Shown here: positions 42,261 to 51,373 of the stretch, piece by piece
Numbering within the stretch: the stretch's first letter is position 1
Layout: every line of letters starts with the position of its first letter
Assembly: GCA_002482525.1 (NCBI GenBank)
Contig: DLGC01000018.1
Span: 1 to 64,000, forward strand
DNA from: Propionibacteriaceae bacterium UBA7704
GTDB lineage: Bacteria; Actinomycetota; Actinomycetes; Propionibacteriales; Propionibacteriaceae
DNA length: 64,000 bases
Direction of reading: 5' to 3'
The notes under the pieces: model-generated
What the model saw: only the letters and a program-made list of their open reading frames with translations
Told to the model about the DNA's origin: nothing
The model's database searches: none
Translations under genes and position numbers: made by a program

Positions 42261-43781
42261 TTACTCCACGACGTCCTCATCGACCCAGTCGAAGGTCTTG
42301 GTGACGGCCTTCTTCCAGTTGCGGTAGAGGCGGTTGCGCTCGTCCTGCTCAGCAGTCGGGTTCCAGCGCTTGTCCTCGGCCCAGTTGTTGATGACGTCCT
42401 GCTCGCCCTGCCAGTAGCCGGTGGCGATGCCAGCGGCGTAGGCAGCGCCCAGCGCGGTGGTCTCGGCGACCACCGGGCGTACCACGGGCACGCCGAGCTG
42501 GTTGGCCTGGAACTGCATCAAGGTGTCGTTGGCGATCATGCCGCCGTCAACCTTGAGTTCTTTCAGCTCCACACCGGAGTCGGCATTCATGGCGTCCAGC
42601 ACCTCACGGGTCTGGAAGGCGGTGGCCTCCAGCACGGCGCGAGCGATGTGGCCCCGGTTGACGTAACGGGTCAGGCCGACGATGGCGCCGCGGGCATCAG
42701 CACGCCAGTAGGGAGCGAACAGGCCGGAGAAGGCCGGTACGAAGTAGCAGCCGCCGTTGTCGTCGACGCTCTTGGCCAGTTCTTCCACCTCGGGGGCGGA
42801 GTCGAACATCTTCAGGTTGTCGCGCAACCACTGCACCAGCGAACCGGTGACAGCGATCGATCCCTCCAGTGCGTAGATCGGTGCGTTGTCGCCGATCTTG
42901 TAGCAGACCGTGGTCAGCAGGCCGTTCTTGCTGGGCACCTTCTGGGTACCGGTGTTCATCAACATGAAGTTGCCGGTGCCATAGGTGTTCTTCGCCATGC
43001 CGACCTCGAAGCAGGCCTGGCCGAAGGTGGCGGCCTGCTGGTCGCCCAGGTCGCCGGCGACCGGAACGCCACCGAGCAGACCCTGCTCGCGGCCGTAGCC
43101 GTAAACCTCGGAGGAGGACTTGATCGCCGGGAGCATGCTCATCGGAATGGTCATGTCCGCCGCGATCGAGGGATCCCAGCTCAGGGTGTCGAGATCCATC
43201 AGCATGGTGCGGGAGGCGTTGGTGACATCGGTCACATGGACGCCACCGTCCACGCCGCCGGTGAGATTCCAGATCACCCAGGTGTCCATGTTGCCCATGA
43301 CCAGCTTGCCGGCCTCGGCATCGGCGCGAGCGCCCTCGACGTTGTCCAGGATCCACTTCACCTTGGGACCGGAGAAGTAGGTGGCCAGCGGCAGACCGAC
43401 GCGAGCCTTGTACTTGTCCTGGCCTTCGGCGCCGCCGAGCTCCTCGACGATCTTGCCGGTGCGGGTGTCCTGCCACACGATTGCGTTGTAGACCGGCTGA
43501 CCGGTCTCCTTGTTCCACACGACGGTGGTCTCACGCTGGTTGGTGATACCGACGGCTTGAATGTTGTCCTTGTTGAGGCTGGCCTTCGACAGCGCCTCCG
43601 CGACGACCTCGCGGATCGCGTTCCACACCTCGACGGGGTCGTGCTCGACCCATCCCGCGCGCGGGAAGATTTGCTCGTGTTCCTTCTGACCCACCGAGAC
43701 GATGCGTCCCTCGTGGTTAAAGATGATCGCCCGGGAACTGGTGGTGCCCTGGTCGATGGCCATGATGAATTTGTCAGCCAT
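42261..43781 (-). CDS. glpK: Glycerol kinase
   Basis: 506 residues of the FGGY family. The N-terminus AIDQGTTSSRAIIF is the phosphate-1 motif. NQRETTVVWNKETG and WQDTRT contribute the glycerol site, and GTGNFMLMNTG and VDGGMIANDTLMQFQA complete the ATP site. It phosphorylates glycerol to sn-glycerol 3-phosphate, which the glpABC product at 53-57 kb can oxidise. The ATG at 43781 follows AAAGGAAC at about 7 nt. It is downstream of glpF in the same direction, with a strong hairpin between them. Confidence 0.96.
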   Translation of the reverse strand: MADKFIMAIDQGTTSSRAIIFNHEGRIVSVGQKEHEQIFPRAGWVEHDPVEVWNAIREVVAEALSKASLNKDNIQAVGITNQRETTVVWNKETGQPVYNAIVWQDTRTGKIVEELGGAEGQDKYKARVGLPLATYFSGPKVKWILDNVEGARADAEAGKLVMGNMDTWVIWNLTGGVDGGVHVTDVTNASRTMLMDLDTLSWDPSIAADMTIPMSMLPAIKSSSEVYGYGREQGLLGGVPVAGDLGDQQAATFGQACFEVGMAKNTYGTGNFMLMNTGTQKVPSKNGLLTTVCYKIGDNAPIYALEGSIAVTGSLVQWLRDNLKMFDSAPEVEELAKSVDDNGGCYFVPAFSGLFAPYWRADARGAIVGLTRYVNRGHIARAVLEATAFQTREVLDAMNADSGVELKELKVDGGMIANDTLMQFQANQLGVPVVRPVVAETTALGAAYAAGIATGYWQGEQDVINNWAEDKRWNPTAEQDERNRLYRNWKKAVTKTFDWVDEDVVE

Positions 43782-43856
43782 GGAAAGTGTTCCTTTCACT
43801 TCACTGTGATGAGGCGGGTCAGCTCACGCCGGCTCGCGGGAATTCAAGATGTGATC

Positions 43857-43890
43857 GGCCGGGTGAGTCCGCTGCCGGACTCACCCGGCC
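43857..43890 (-). terminator. Intercistronic hairpin between glpF and glpK
   Basis: A perfect 15-bp stem (GGCCGGGTGAGTCCG with its complement) closes a CTGC tetraloop, 12 bp after the glpF stop and 75 bp before the glpK start. It may partly terminate transcription or protect the glpF message, giving unequal expression of the two genes. Confidence 0.65.
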
Positions 43891-43902
43891 AGTCGATTGT
43901 GA

Positions 43903-44661
43903 CTAGACGGGCAGCAGAACGCCGGCAGTGATACCTGCCAACACGCCACCGATGATCGGGCCGACCACCGGAACCCAGGAGTAACCCCAGTCCGAATCGC
44001 CCTTGCCCTTGATCGGAAGAATGGCGTGCGCAATACGCGGGCCAAGGTCACGAGCAGGGTTGATGGCGTATCCGGTAGGACCACCGAGAGAGGCGCCGAT
44101 TGCCACAACGAGCAGGGCCACACCCAAGGCGTTCAGCCAGCCCAAGTTGACCGCTGCGACTCCACCATTCCAGTTACCAGCGCTGACCATGCCACCGGCG
44201 ATGACCACGAACACCAGCACGAAGGTGCCGATGGCCTCAGTAACCAGGTTCCAGCCGTAGCTACGGATAGCCGGACCGGTGGAGAAGACTCCGAGTTTGG
44301 TCGCCGGATCCGGCTCCTCGTCGAAGTGCTGCTTGTAGGCCAGCCACGCCAGGGCGGCACCGATGATGGCGCCGATGAGCTGGGCTACCAGGTAGACACC
44401 AACAGTGCCCCACTCCACCGACTTGCCCTGAACCAGGGTTTCAGCCGCCAGTCCCAGCGTCACAGCTGGGTTGATGTGGGCGCCCGACGCCTGCGATACG
44501 AGAACACCGGCGAAGACCGCGAGGCCCCAGCCGAAGTTCACGAACAGGAAGCCGGTGCCATTGCCCTTGGTTTTCGTCAAGGCGGTGTTGGCCACCACGC
44601 CAGCACCCAGGAGGAGCAGCATCGCCGTGCCGACCATCTCCGAGATGAATATCGCTCCCAC
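43903..44661 (-). CDS. glpF: Glycerol uptake facilitator (aquaglyceroporin)
   Basis: A 252-residue MIP-family channel with six helices and two half-helices. The NPA boxes are HINPAVTLGL and YAINPARDLGPR. The Asp after the second NPA motif (NPARD) marks glycerol facilitators rather than water channels. The GTG start at 44661 gives the usual short N-terminus (GAIFISEMVGTAMLLLLG). It is the first gene of the glpF-glpK unit and is divergent from the SorC-type regulator. Confidence 0.94.
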   Translation of the reverse strand: MGAIFISEMVGTAMLLLLGAGVVANTALTKTKGNGTGFLFVNFGWGLAVFAGVLVSQASGAHINPAVTLGLAAETLVQGKSVEWGTVGVYLVAQLIGAIIGAALAWLAYKQHFDEEPDPATKLGVFSTGPAIRSYGWNLVTEAIGTFVLVFVVIAGGMVSAGNWNGGVAAVNLGWLNALGVALLVVAIGASLGGPTGYAINPARDLGPRIAHAILPIKGKGDSDWGYSWVPVVGPIIGGVLAGITAGVLLPV

Positions 44662-45149
44662 TTCTTACTCACTTTCCGACACGAACCGTGTCAGCTTGGG
44701 CGTCCGCCATGGACGCGTATGGCCCCAGGGGGCTGGTTGTTTTCTCTGGTGGGTGAGGATTCCTTCAGACCCGGACAACCCAGTCCGGGAGCTGAGGGTC
44801 TCCATCTATGTTGAGTTGGGCCTCCGCTGGTCGCAGCCGACGAATCAGGAAGGTCTTGTCGAGGGTCGCCCGCATCCTCGCGGTCGACGTCTCGCTGGGC
44901 ATCCGGTGGAAAACATGGGATGTCGGCGCCCAGTACCGACAGTAGCGCTGTGCGGGAATTTGTCGAGAGCACGAAACCGGAACCGCAACCGCGACACCGC
45001 TCATGGGCACATCCTCGACACCTAGGCACTGCGTAGATTTCACTTCGTTGTGGAGAGGCCGAGCGCGGCCCTCGCAATGCCCTCATCTTGCTAATCACTG
45101 AACGGATGCGCTAGACCAGTGCACGAACGTGCACAGGGAGGTGAGGGCA
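44662..45149. promoter_or_regulatory. glpF / regulator divergent intergenic region
   Basis: This 488-bp region between divergent genes must hold both promoters. It contains a 7-bp inverted repeat at 44770-44789 (CCCGGAC/GTCCGGG) and the GTGCACG palindrome at 45119-45134. Open frames on the minus strand lack a start signal or family similarity. It is unusually long for this window, so a long glpF leader is possible. Confidence 0.5.
45119..45134. promoter_or_regulatory. Palindromic operator GTGCACG-AA-CGTGCAC
   Basis: A perfect 7-bp inverted repeat with a 2-bp centre lies 15 bp upstream of the regulator's GTG and just before its ribosome binding site. Its position suits autorepression. A related ATGTGCACAT palindrome lies upstream of glpA. 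Confidence 0.55.
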
Positions 45150-46106
45150 GTGAACGACCGCTACGAGGAGATGTATCAAGCAGCCTCGAGGTACTACATC
45201 CAGGGCGAGACGATGGAGAGCATTGCGCGTGCGCTGAAGCTCTCCCGATCGTCGGTTTCGCGTCTCCTCAAAGAGGCTCGTGAAAGCGGCTTGGTGCGGA
45301 TCAGCCTGGCTGATCACCACGGTTCTGCATCCCCGATGGCTGCCACACTGAGCCAGATCTTCGGAGTCACCGTCCACATGGTCTCGGTGCGGGAGAACGC
45401 CAACGAAGCAGTGCGCTTCGACCAGGTCGCCCGGCTGGCGGGAAAACTGCTCACCGAGATGGTCGACGACCATCAGTACATCGGAGTGGCCTGGGGCGTG
45501 ACCTTGTCCCACATCGTCAAACACCTGGGTCGACGCCCCTTGGTCGACGCCACCGTGGTCCAGATCAACGGCGGCGCGAACCGTCGATCCTCCGGCATCC
45601 CCTACATCGGAGAGATCCTGCAAGCCCTCGGGGACGCCTTCGACGCCCGGGTGGTGCTGTTCCCGGTGCCGGCCTTCTTCGATTTCGCTGCAACCAAGCA
45701 GGCCATGTGGCGGGAGCGTTCCGTGCAAAGCGTGCGACGGCTCCATTCGAAGTTGGATGTCGCGGTATTCGGCGTCGGCTGCCTGCAGGGGCGGGTGCCC
45801 TCCCACGTGTATTCGGCCGGCTATATGGATGAGTCCGACATGGCCGAGCTGGTCTCCGACGGTGTGGTGGGAGATGTGTGCACTGTGCTGCTGCGCGAGG
45901 ACGGCACCTACGCCGACATCGCCTACAACGAACGCGCCACCGGCTTGACCCCGGCCGAACTCAAACGCATTCCGCGACGTCTGTGCGTGGTCGCCGATCC
46001 GTCCCGTGCGCCAGCGGTCGTTGGTGCCCTCCGCGCCGGCACCGCAACCGATCTGGTGATCGATGAAGGCACGGCGCGGGCAGTGCTCGATCGGGTTCAC
46101 GCCTAG
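45150..46106 (+). CDS. SorC-family transcriptional regulator, probable glycerol regulator
   Basis: 318 residues. An N-terminal HTH (about 10-55; YIQGETMESIARALKLSRSSVSRLLKEARESGLV) is followed by a SorC-type sugar-binding domain with YIGVAWGVTLSHIV, VVQINGG and VVGDVCTVLL. Such regulators bind phosphorylated sugars and usually control adjacent catabolic genes. Divergence from glpF suggests it senses glycerol or glycerol 3-phosphate and controls glpFK, perhaps glpABC. GGGAGG precedes the GTG at 45150. A palindrome sits directly upstream. Confidence 0.88.
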   Translation: MNDRYEEMYQAASRYYIQGETMESIARALKLSRSSVSRLLKEARESGLVRISLADHHGSASPMAATLSQIFGVTVHMVSVRENANEAVRFDQVARLAGKLLTEMVDDHQYIGVAWGVTLSHIVKHLGRRPLVDATVVQINGGANRRSSGIPYIGEILQALGDAFDARVVLFPVPAFFDFAATKQAMWRERSVQSVRRLHSKLDVAVFGVGCLQGRVPSHVYSAGYMDESDMAELVSDGVVGDVCTVLLREDGTYADIAYNERATGLTPAELKRIPRRLCVVADPSRAPAVVGALRAGTATDLVIDEGTARAVLDRVHA

Positions 46107-46233
46107 GCCCGGATCCACCGATCGCGATGCGCCCGGCATCCCCGGGGCGGGCTCCTGACCGACGACCAGCACCCATGCCAGCATGGTGCCGACAAGGCCC
46201 CCAAGATTGCAGACTCCCGGCTGCCAGAGAACC

Positions 46234-46273
46234 TGGGGCCGTGCCGCGACTCGGATTGTGATTTGGGGCCGTG
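46234..46273 (+). promoter_or_regulatory. Direct repeat TGGGGCCGTG, 30 bp apart
   Basis: Two identical 10-mers at 46234-46243 and 46264-46273 lie 32-70 bp upstream of the STAND gene ATG, in phase on the DNA helix. They may be regulatory. Confidence 0.35.
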
Positions 46274-46304
46274 AACGGGCCGATCGGGTGCCATCATTCG
46301 CATC

Positions 46305-49300
46305 ATGAATGTGGCAACACGCCGCCAACTGGCCGCCCGGCTGGACGCCGCACGCCGTGCCCAGCACCTGTCCATTCGTGAGCTGGCACGCATCGCGGAT
46401 GTGCCCCCACCCACCCTCCAGGGCTGGCTGAACGGTCGGCATTTCCCGGTACCGGCCCTGCGTCCGGCCTACCTGAGAATGGTTGAACGACTCGGGCTGG
46501 CCGACGAGATTTCCGAGGACCTGTGGGACGAGCGCTGGTCCTCGGTGGGTCCGCAGCTGCGAACCGGACGTCCACCGTATCTGGGCTTGCGACCTTACGA
46601 CGCCGCAGACGCCGCGTTGTTCTTCGGTCGCCGTGACGAGGCGACCCGGCTCGCGCAGGTGATACTCCACCTGCGCGCGGGCGCGGGGCATGGTCTGGTC
46701 GCTGTCGTCGGAGCATCCGGGAGCGGCAAGAGCTCACTGCTCGCTGCTGGACTGATCGGCGCAGAATGTGTCGAGGGGACTCTGGCCGGGATATCGGTGG
46801 TCTCGATCACCGTCGACGAACTCGGCGGTGCGCGCCCGGATGCAGAGCTGGTCGTGATTGATCAGTTTGAGTCGTTCTTCGCACTTGATGAGGGTGAGCG
46901 CACCATCGGCACACGCGCTCTTGCCGAGCTGGCCGCCGACGCGGTAGTGGTGATCGGACTGCGCGCGGACGCGTTCGCCGAAGCAAGCCTCGACCCGATC
47001 ATCGCCCCCGCACTGGCGACTCCGTTCCTGGTGGCTCCGCTGAGCCGAGAGCAAGCCCGGCAGGTAATCGTCGGGCCGGCCGAACTGAGCGGCGTAGGTG
47101 TCGACGACGATCTGGTTCCGGCGTTGCTGGAGGATCTCGCCCAGCCCGGACGCGCCGACACCGTCACCGCCGAGGTGCTTCCTTTGCTGTCGAACGCGCT
47201 ATTGGTCACCTGGGCTGCAGGCTCAGGCGATCGAATGACCGTGTCCGACTACGTGCGCTCCGGCGGTGTCTGGTCGGCGTTGCAGGCGCTAGCCGAGGAG
47301 GTGTACGGCGCCCTGCCGGAGCCCGAACGAGCCTCGGTGCGTCCACTGTTCCTGCGGATGATCAGGCAAAGTGGTGAGCTCGTCGTGCGGGAGGCCCTGT
47401 CGTTAGCCGAACTGGACGAGCGGGCGCGCTCCGTGATGACCCCGTTCGTCGACGCTCGCCTGCTCACCCTCAGTGATGACGTGGTGCAGATCAGCCATGA
47501 CGCGCTGCTGTCGAACTGGTCGAGGCTGCACGCCTGGCTTGAGGAGTCCCGAGCGGATCGCGCGATCGTAGCCCAACTACACCGCGCCGCCTCGGTATGG
47601 GTCGACAGCGGACGCTCGGTCGACGCACTGATCCCGGTGGATCGCCTCGAGGTCTTCGCCGAGTGGATCGAGAATCCGGATCGTCAGGAGCTGCTCGGTC
47701 CGCGCGAGGTGGAGTTCGTCGAAGCGAGCCGGGAGCACTTCGCGTCGGTGCTTGCCGCCCAGCAACAGGTGAATGGCCGGCTCCAGCGCGGGCGTCGGGT
47801 CGCGATCGGCCTGACCGCGGCTGCGTCCGTTCTCGCGATCATTGCCGGCACGCTCTACGTCCGCGGTCTGCAGCTGCAATCGGAGACCAACCTGGCCCGA
47901 CTCGGCGCGCAGTCGCGTCAGGTGGCGCTGGAGGCCCGGTCGGTGCGCGCCGACGACCCGAACCTGATGGCACAGATGGCCCTGGTCGCTCAAGACCAGG
48001 CGGTCACCCGGCAGAGCACCTCGGCGCTGCTGGACTCCACCGCAGTGAACGTACCGTTGCGCTGGCTCGGGGCACGCAACGCGGTGCTCGCCAAGACCAC
48101 CGACGACCAAATCGTGGCACGAGCCGACGGCAGTGGCGGGGTCACCATCTGGCGGCGTGCCGAACTCACCCATACTCCGGGCACCACCTTCCAGGCTGAT
48201 CCGACATCGGGCGCGCTGTACGCCATCGCGCTGGTGCGTTTCGGTCCGCGGCTATTGCTGGCCGTCGGTGGCAGCTCAACGGCCGGCCTGTGGGATGTGA
48301 CATCCACACCGAGGTTGCTGACCGATCTCGGCAGGTCGGGCGTCACGGTCCACGGGGTCGCTTTCAACGCTGACGGCAGGCGTCTGGCGGTCGCTGGCTC
48401 CGACGGGACCGTGGACCTGTGGTCGGTGACCGAGGTCGGCGCAAAATCGGCAGGCTCGGTCAGCCTCGGGGGCAGCCACCCGGCCCGGGCGGTGACTTTC
48501 AGCCCGGCGAGCGGAGAACTCTTCGTGGCCGGGCTGCCGGACGCTGTAGCTCACTTCACCGCGGCGTCTAAGCCGCGCCGATTGCCGGATCTTGGTTTCG
48601 CCTATGCGGCTACCCCGGTGGTCAGCCAGGCGCTTGCGGTGAGCCCGGACGGTGCCCAGTTGGTGGCCGGCATCGAGGGTCGACGGGTACCGCGGTGGGA
48701 TATCTCCGGTGAAAGTCCGGTCGCGCTGGATTCCTTGACCGGATTCCTGAGCTGGACCAACGATCTGTCCTACTCCGCTGATGGCAAGCGGCTGATTCTG
48801 GCCAACTCCGACAAGAACACCTACCTCTACGACGCTGCCACCGCGAAGCGTCTGGACACCCTGTCCGGTGCCACCATCGACACCGGAGCCGAGATCGTCG
48901 CCGGTCGTCCGGTGACCACCGGCGACGACGGCGTGCTGCGAGTGTGGCAAGCCCACAACCCAGTGCTCAGAACGGGTTCGACGATCTACTCACTGAGCAC
49001 GGACGCATCCACCCGATTCCTGGCCGCATCGACCATCTACGACGGGCAGGAACTGTGGAACACCTCCGGCGCTGAGCCGGTCCGGTTGCCGAACCCTGAT
49101 CCTGCTGGACGGAGCCTGTCCGCCGCCGTCGCGGTCGCTCCCAGCGCGCGCTTCATGGTGGGTGGCACCACGGACGGGTCGGTATTGAGCTGGCCCCTGA
49201 CCGCGTACGGCGCCGGGAAGGCGACCAGCGTCGATGCCTTCAGTGGCTCCTACATCGGCTACCTGGCGGTCTCGCCGGACTCTTCCCTGGTCGCCGCTCA

Positions 49301-49973
49301 GCAGTACACCGGTACCCAGGTGGCCCTCTACCGGGCTGACGCAACCGGACGGCTGAGCCTGGCCGCCAAGCTGGACGCACCCAACCCACAGACGTACGCC
49401 TTCAGTCCGGACTCCCACCTGCTGGCCGTACCGATCGGCAGCGGAACGGTGCAGCTGTGGGACGTGTCCTCACCGACCACGCCCAAGCTGGCCGGCAAGA
49501 TCGAGGGGCTCGACGCCCTTCCTCCCATCGTCGCGTTCGCCAACCACTCCCGCACGCTTGCCGTTGGTACCGACGTCGGCCAAGTCACGCTGTGGGATGT
49601 GACCGACCCGGGTAAGCCGGTAGAAAAACGAGTCTTTGGTGATCCCCACGGTGCCGTCTACGGCATCACCTTCAGCCCAGACGACTCCACACTCGCCGCT
49701 GTCGGCGGCGACACGCTGGTCTGGGTCTGGCACGTGGACGGTCCAGCCTCAGCGTTCCTTTCGCTGGACGGTTCACTCGGCAACAGCAACGACGTCCGTT
49801 TCCTCAACGGCGGGCAACGGCTGGCGGCGGGCGGCGACGCGGGCATCCTGAGACTGTGGACGGCGGATCCCGGGGCCGCCGAGGCTCAGCTGTGCGCCAA
49901 CCGTGGTGATGTGCTTACCACCGACGAGTGGGCCCGGTTCCTGCCGGGGGTGGCACCCGAGGATCCATGCTGA
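46305..49973 (+). CDS. HTH-nSTAND NTPase-transmembrane-WD40 protein
   Basis: 1222 residues. In order: an XRE-like HTH (about 1-60, LSIRELARIADVPPPTLQGWL); an nSTAND1 NTPase beginning PYLGLRPYDAADAALFFGR, with Walker A GASGSGKSS near residue 135 and Walker B LVVIDQFE near 182; winged-helix/helical segments; a transmembrane helix near 497-518 after a basic stretch; and from about 575 a WD40-like propeller region with many x-W-D repeats. The basic residues before the helix put HTH and NTPase inside and the propeller outside. No clear ribosome binding site is seen. It looks like a membrane-spanning one-component regulator; target and signal are unknown. Confidence 0.85.
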   Translation: MNVATRRQLAARLDAARRAQHLSIRELARIADVPPPTLQGWLNGRHFPVPALRPAYLRMVERLGLADEISEDLWDERWSSVGPQLRTGRPPYLGLRPYDAADAALFFGRRDEATRLAQVILHLRAGAGHGLVAVVGASGSGKSSLLAAGLIGAECVEGTLAGISVVSITVDELGGARPDAELVVIDQFESFFALDEGERTIGTRALAELAADAVVVIGLRADAFAEASLDPIIAPALATPFLVAPLSREQARQVIVGPAELSGVGVDDDLVPALLEDLAQPGRADTVTAEVLPLLSNALLVTWAAGSGDRMTVSDYVRSGGVWSALQALAEEVYGALPEPERASVRPLFLRMIRQSGELVVREALSLAELDERARSVMTPFVDARLLTLSDDVVQISHDALLSNWSRLHAWLEESRADRAIVAQLHRAASVWVDSGRSVDALIPVDRLEVFAEWIENPDRQELLGPREVEFVEASREHFASVLAAQQQVNGRLQRGRRVAIGLTAAASVLAIIAGTLYVRGLQLQSETNLARLGAQSRQVALEARSVRADDPNLMAQMALVAQDQAVTRQSTSALLDSTAVNVPLRWLGARNAVLAKTTDDQIVARADGSGGVTIWRRAELTHTPGTTFQADPTSGALYAIALVRFGPRLLLAVGGSSTAGLWDVTSTPRLLTDLGRSGVTVHGVAFNADGRRLAVAGSDGTVDLWSVTEVGAKSAGSVSLGGSHPARAVTFSPASGELFVAGLPDAVAHFTAASKPRRLPDLGFAYAATPVVSQALAVSPDGAQLVAGIEGRRVPRWDISGESPVALDSLTGFLSWTNDLSYSADGKRLILANSDKNTYLYDAATAKRLDTLSGATIDTGAEIVAGRPVTTGDDGVLRVWQAHNPVLRTGSTIYSLSTDASTRFLAASTIYDGQELWNTSGAEPVRLPNPDPAGRSLSAAVAVAPSARFMVGGTTDGSVLSWPLTAYGAGKATSVDAFSGSYIGYLAVSPDSSLVAAQQYTGTQVALYRADATGRLSLAAKLDAPNPQTYAFSPDSHLLAVPIGSGTVQLWDVSSPTTPKLAGKIEGLDALPPIVAFANHSRTLAVGTDVGQVTLWDVTDPGKPVEKRVFGDPHGAVYGITFSPDDSTLAAVGGDTLVWVWHVDGPASAFLSLDGSLGNSNDVRFLNGGQRLAAGGDAGILRLWTADPGAAEAQLCANRGDVLTTDEWARFLPGVAPEDPC

Positions 49974-49981
49974 ACGCACCC

Positions 49982-50002
49982 GTGTATGAGCTTGTATGAA
50001 CC
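49982..50002 (+). promoter_or_regulatory. Decameric direct repeat (GTATGA motif), upstream of 50081 gene
   Basis: GTGTATGAGC-TTGTATGAACC contains GTATGA at 49984 and 49994, a 10-bp period. A near-identical element in the same orientation relative to transcription lies upstream of the 52755 gene. The motif ends 78 bp before the ATG at 50081. Confidence 0.6.
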
Positions 50003-50080
50003 TCTCTAACCCGCTCGCCCGGGTGCCAGCGCTCCGAGATATTCGGCTTGCAGACCGCAGAGCCGGAGAGGGTGTTGACC

Positions 50081-51091
50081 ATGAGGGAACTCGTTGATGC
50101 GATCGGAACATTCATTGGTGGAGTGATCGCCTTGGCGATAAGCGTCCTTGCGGTCGTGATTGGGGCGTGCATCGGCGCCGTGATCGGCGGGCTGGTCGGA
50201 GAGTTCACCTACGGCGATCACAAAATGCCGCCCACCTCCGGCCTCGTTGGTGGCGCTATCCTCGGCGGATTGGCCGTCGCGATTCCCTTGCTCTCCATCT
50301 ATGTTGTCGGCCCCTTGCGCGACCGCGCTCGTGACGCCGCCTATCGACGTAAGGCGGCGGAGGACGCCAGCCAGCGCGCTCGGCAGGCGGCGATCGCCCA
50401 ACGGGTTCAGGCGGCTGAGGCTGTCCTCACCAACAGCAGGAATGCGGTGGCCAGATTCGAATCGATGCCCGGCCACGTGACAAGTGCCGAGGCCGACGCC
50501 GGACGGGCTTTGGCCTGCTATCAGGACGGTGCCTTCTCGCCGTTCTGGTCCGCAATCGAGTCGGCATACAGCCATCTCGCTGAGTACCGGGCATGTGCCG
50601 AGGCGATTGAATCGTGCGCTCGCGCGCACCCCGACCTCGTGCGCGCCTTCGTCCGGGCCCAGGGTGATCCGGCGGCGGTTGCAGGCTTCCCGGTGACGCT
50701 CAATGCCGAATCCGTTGCGGACACGCTCGAGGCCGCGACCCAGTCGCTGGGAACGATGGTCTACGAGGCGCAGAAGCAGCCGACGTTTGCTCAGATCTGG
50801 GAACAGCGCCGGACCACTGCGGCCGTGATCACCGGATTTGCGAACCTGGAGCAGGCGGTGAACCGCATGGGGTCATCCATCACGTCGTCGATACGCTCAC
50901 TCTCGGCCAGCCTGGAAGGCACGCACACGCGCATGGAGGCCATCGTTCGAGAGTCGTCGGCTGTCTCGGTCGGACTGGCAGGAGCGCAGCAGGACCAGGC
51001 GATGGCGATGCGTGAGCTGACGGCGAAGGCCGGTCAGATCAAGGCAGAGATCTATCACCAGACCTGGGGCCACTACCCGATTCTGGGGTGA
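50081..51091 (+). CDS. Hypothetical membrane protein with coiled-coil region
   Basis: 336 residues, family not recognised. Two glycine-rich hydrophobic helices lie at about 6-38 and 55-80 (IGGVIALAISVLAVVIGACIGAVIGGLVGE; GAILGGLAVAIPLLSIYVV). An Arg/Ala-rich helical region follows (about 85-140), then a long cytoplasmic or extracellular helical body with Ser/Thr and Gln-rich C-terminal coiled-coil character (INSERTS such as SSITSSIRSLSASLEGTHTRMEAI). The ATG at 50081 follows GAGAGGG. It lies 108 bp downstream of the STAND gene on the same strand and has its own direct-repeat element, so coregulation is likely. Confidence 0.7.
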   Translation: MRELVDAIGTFIGGVIALAISVLAVVIGACIGAVIGGLVGEFTYGDHKMPPTSGLVGGAILGGLAVAIPLLSIYVVGPLRDRARDAAYRRKAAEDASQRARQAAIAQRVQAAEAVLTNSRNAVARFESMPGHVTSAEADAGRALACYQDGAFSPFWSAIESAYSHLAEYRACAEAIESCARAHPDLVRAFVRAQGDPAAVAGFPVTLNAESVADTLEAATQSLGTMVYEAQKQPTFAQIWEQRRTTAAVITGFANLEQAVNRMGSSITSSIRSLSASLEGTHTRMEAIVRESSAVSVGLAGAQQDQAMAMRELTAKAGQIKAEIYHQTWGHYPILG

Positions 51092-51373
51092 GGCACGGCG
51101 CCGCTGCCGACCAGCATGATGGCTGGCCAGCCTTCAGGGGATTTCGAGGCGTCAGGCTCGCCCGGCCACAGGTGGTTTTGGCCGCGTCAGATCCCCGGCC
51201 CGAGAATCACCGTCAGTCCGGAGGGGCGGTACTCGCGCGCCTGCTTCCCAACTGCGTCCCGTGCTTGTCAGGCGTTTCACCGTGCGCCACGCGCCTGACC
51301 TCCAGACCGAGCGCTGGATGTGGGCGGTGATCGGCGTATCGCTGATGTGATGATCACCCGCGAACGGGTGAAG

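Noticed and set aside
41484..43931. 815-codon plus-strand open frame opposite glpK
   Set aside because: It is antisense to a clear glycerol kinase and runs on from a shifted murJ frame. Its composition (His, Gly, Gln, Val-rich) is an artefact of GC-rich third positions.
44691..45098. Small minus-strand genes upstream of glpF
   Set aside because: Two overlapping frames (44691-45098 and 44765-45043) show no family similarity, no ribosome binding site and Arg/Pro/Cys-rich low-quality composition. The region is more likely regulatory.
45111..46691. 526-codon minus-strand frame over the SorC regulator and STAND start
   Set aside because: It overlaps two genes with intact HTH and domain motifs and has no family similarity or start signal.
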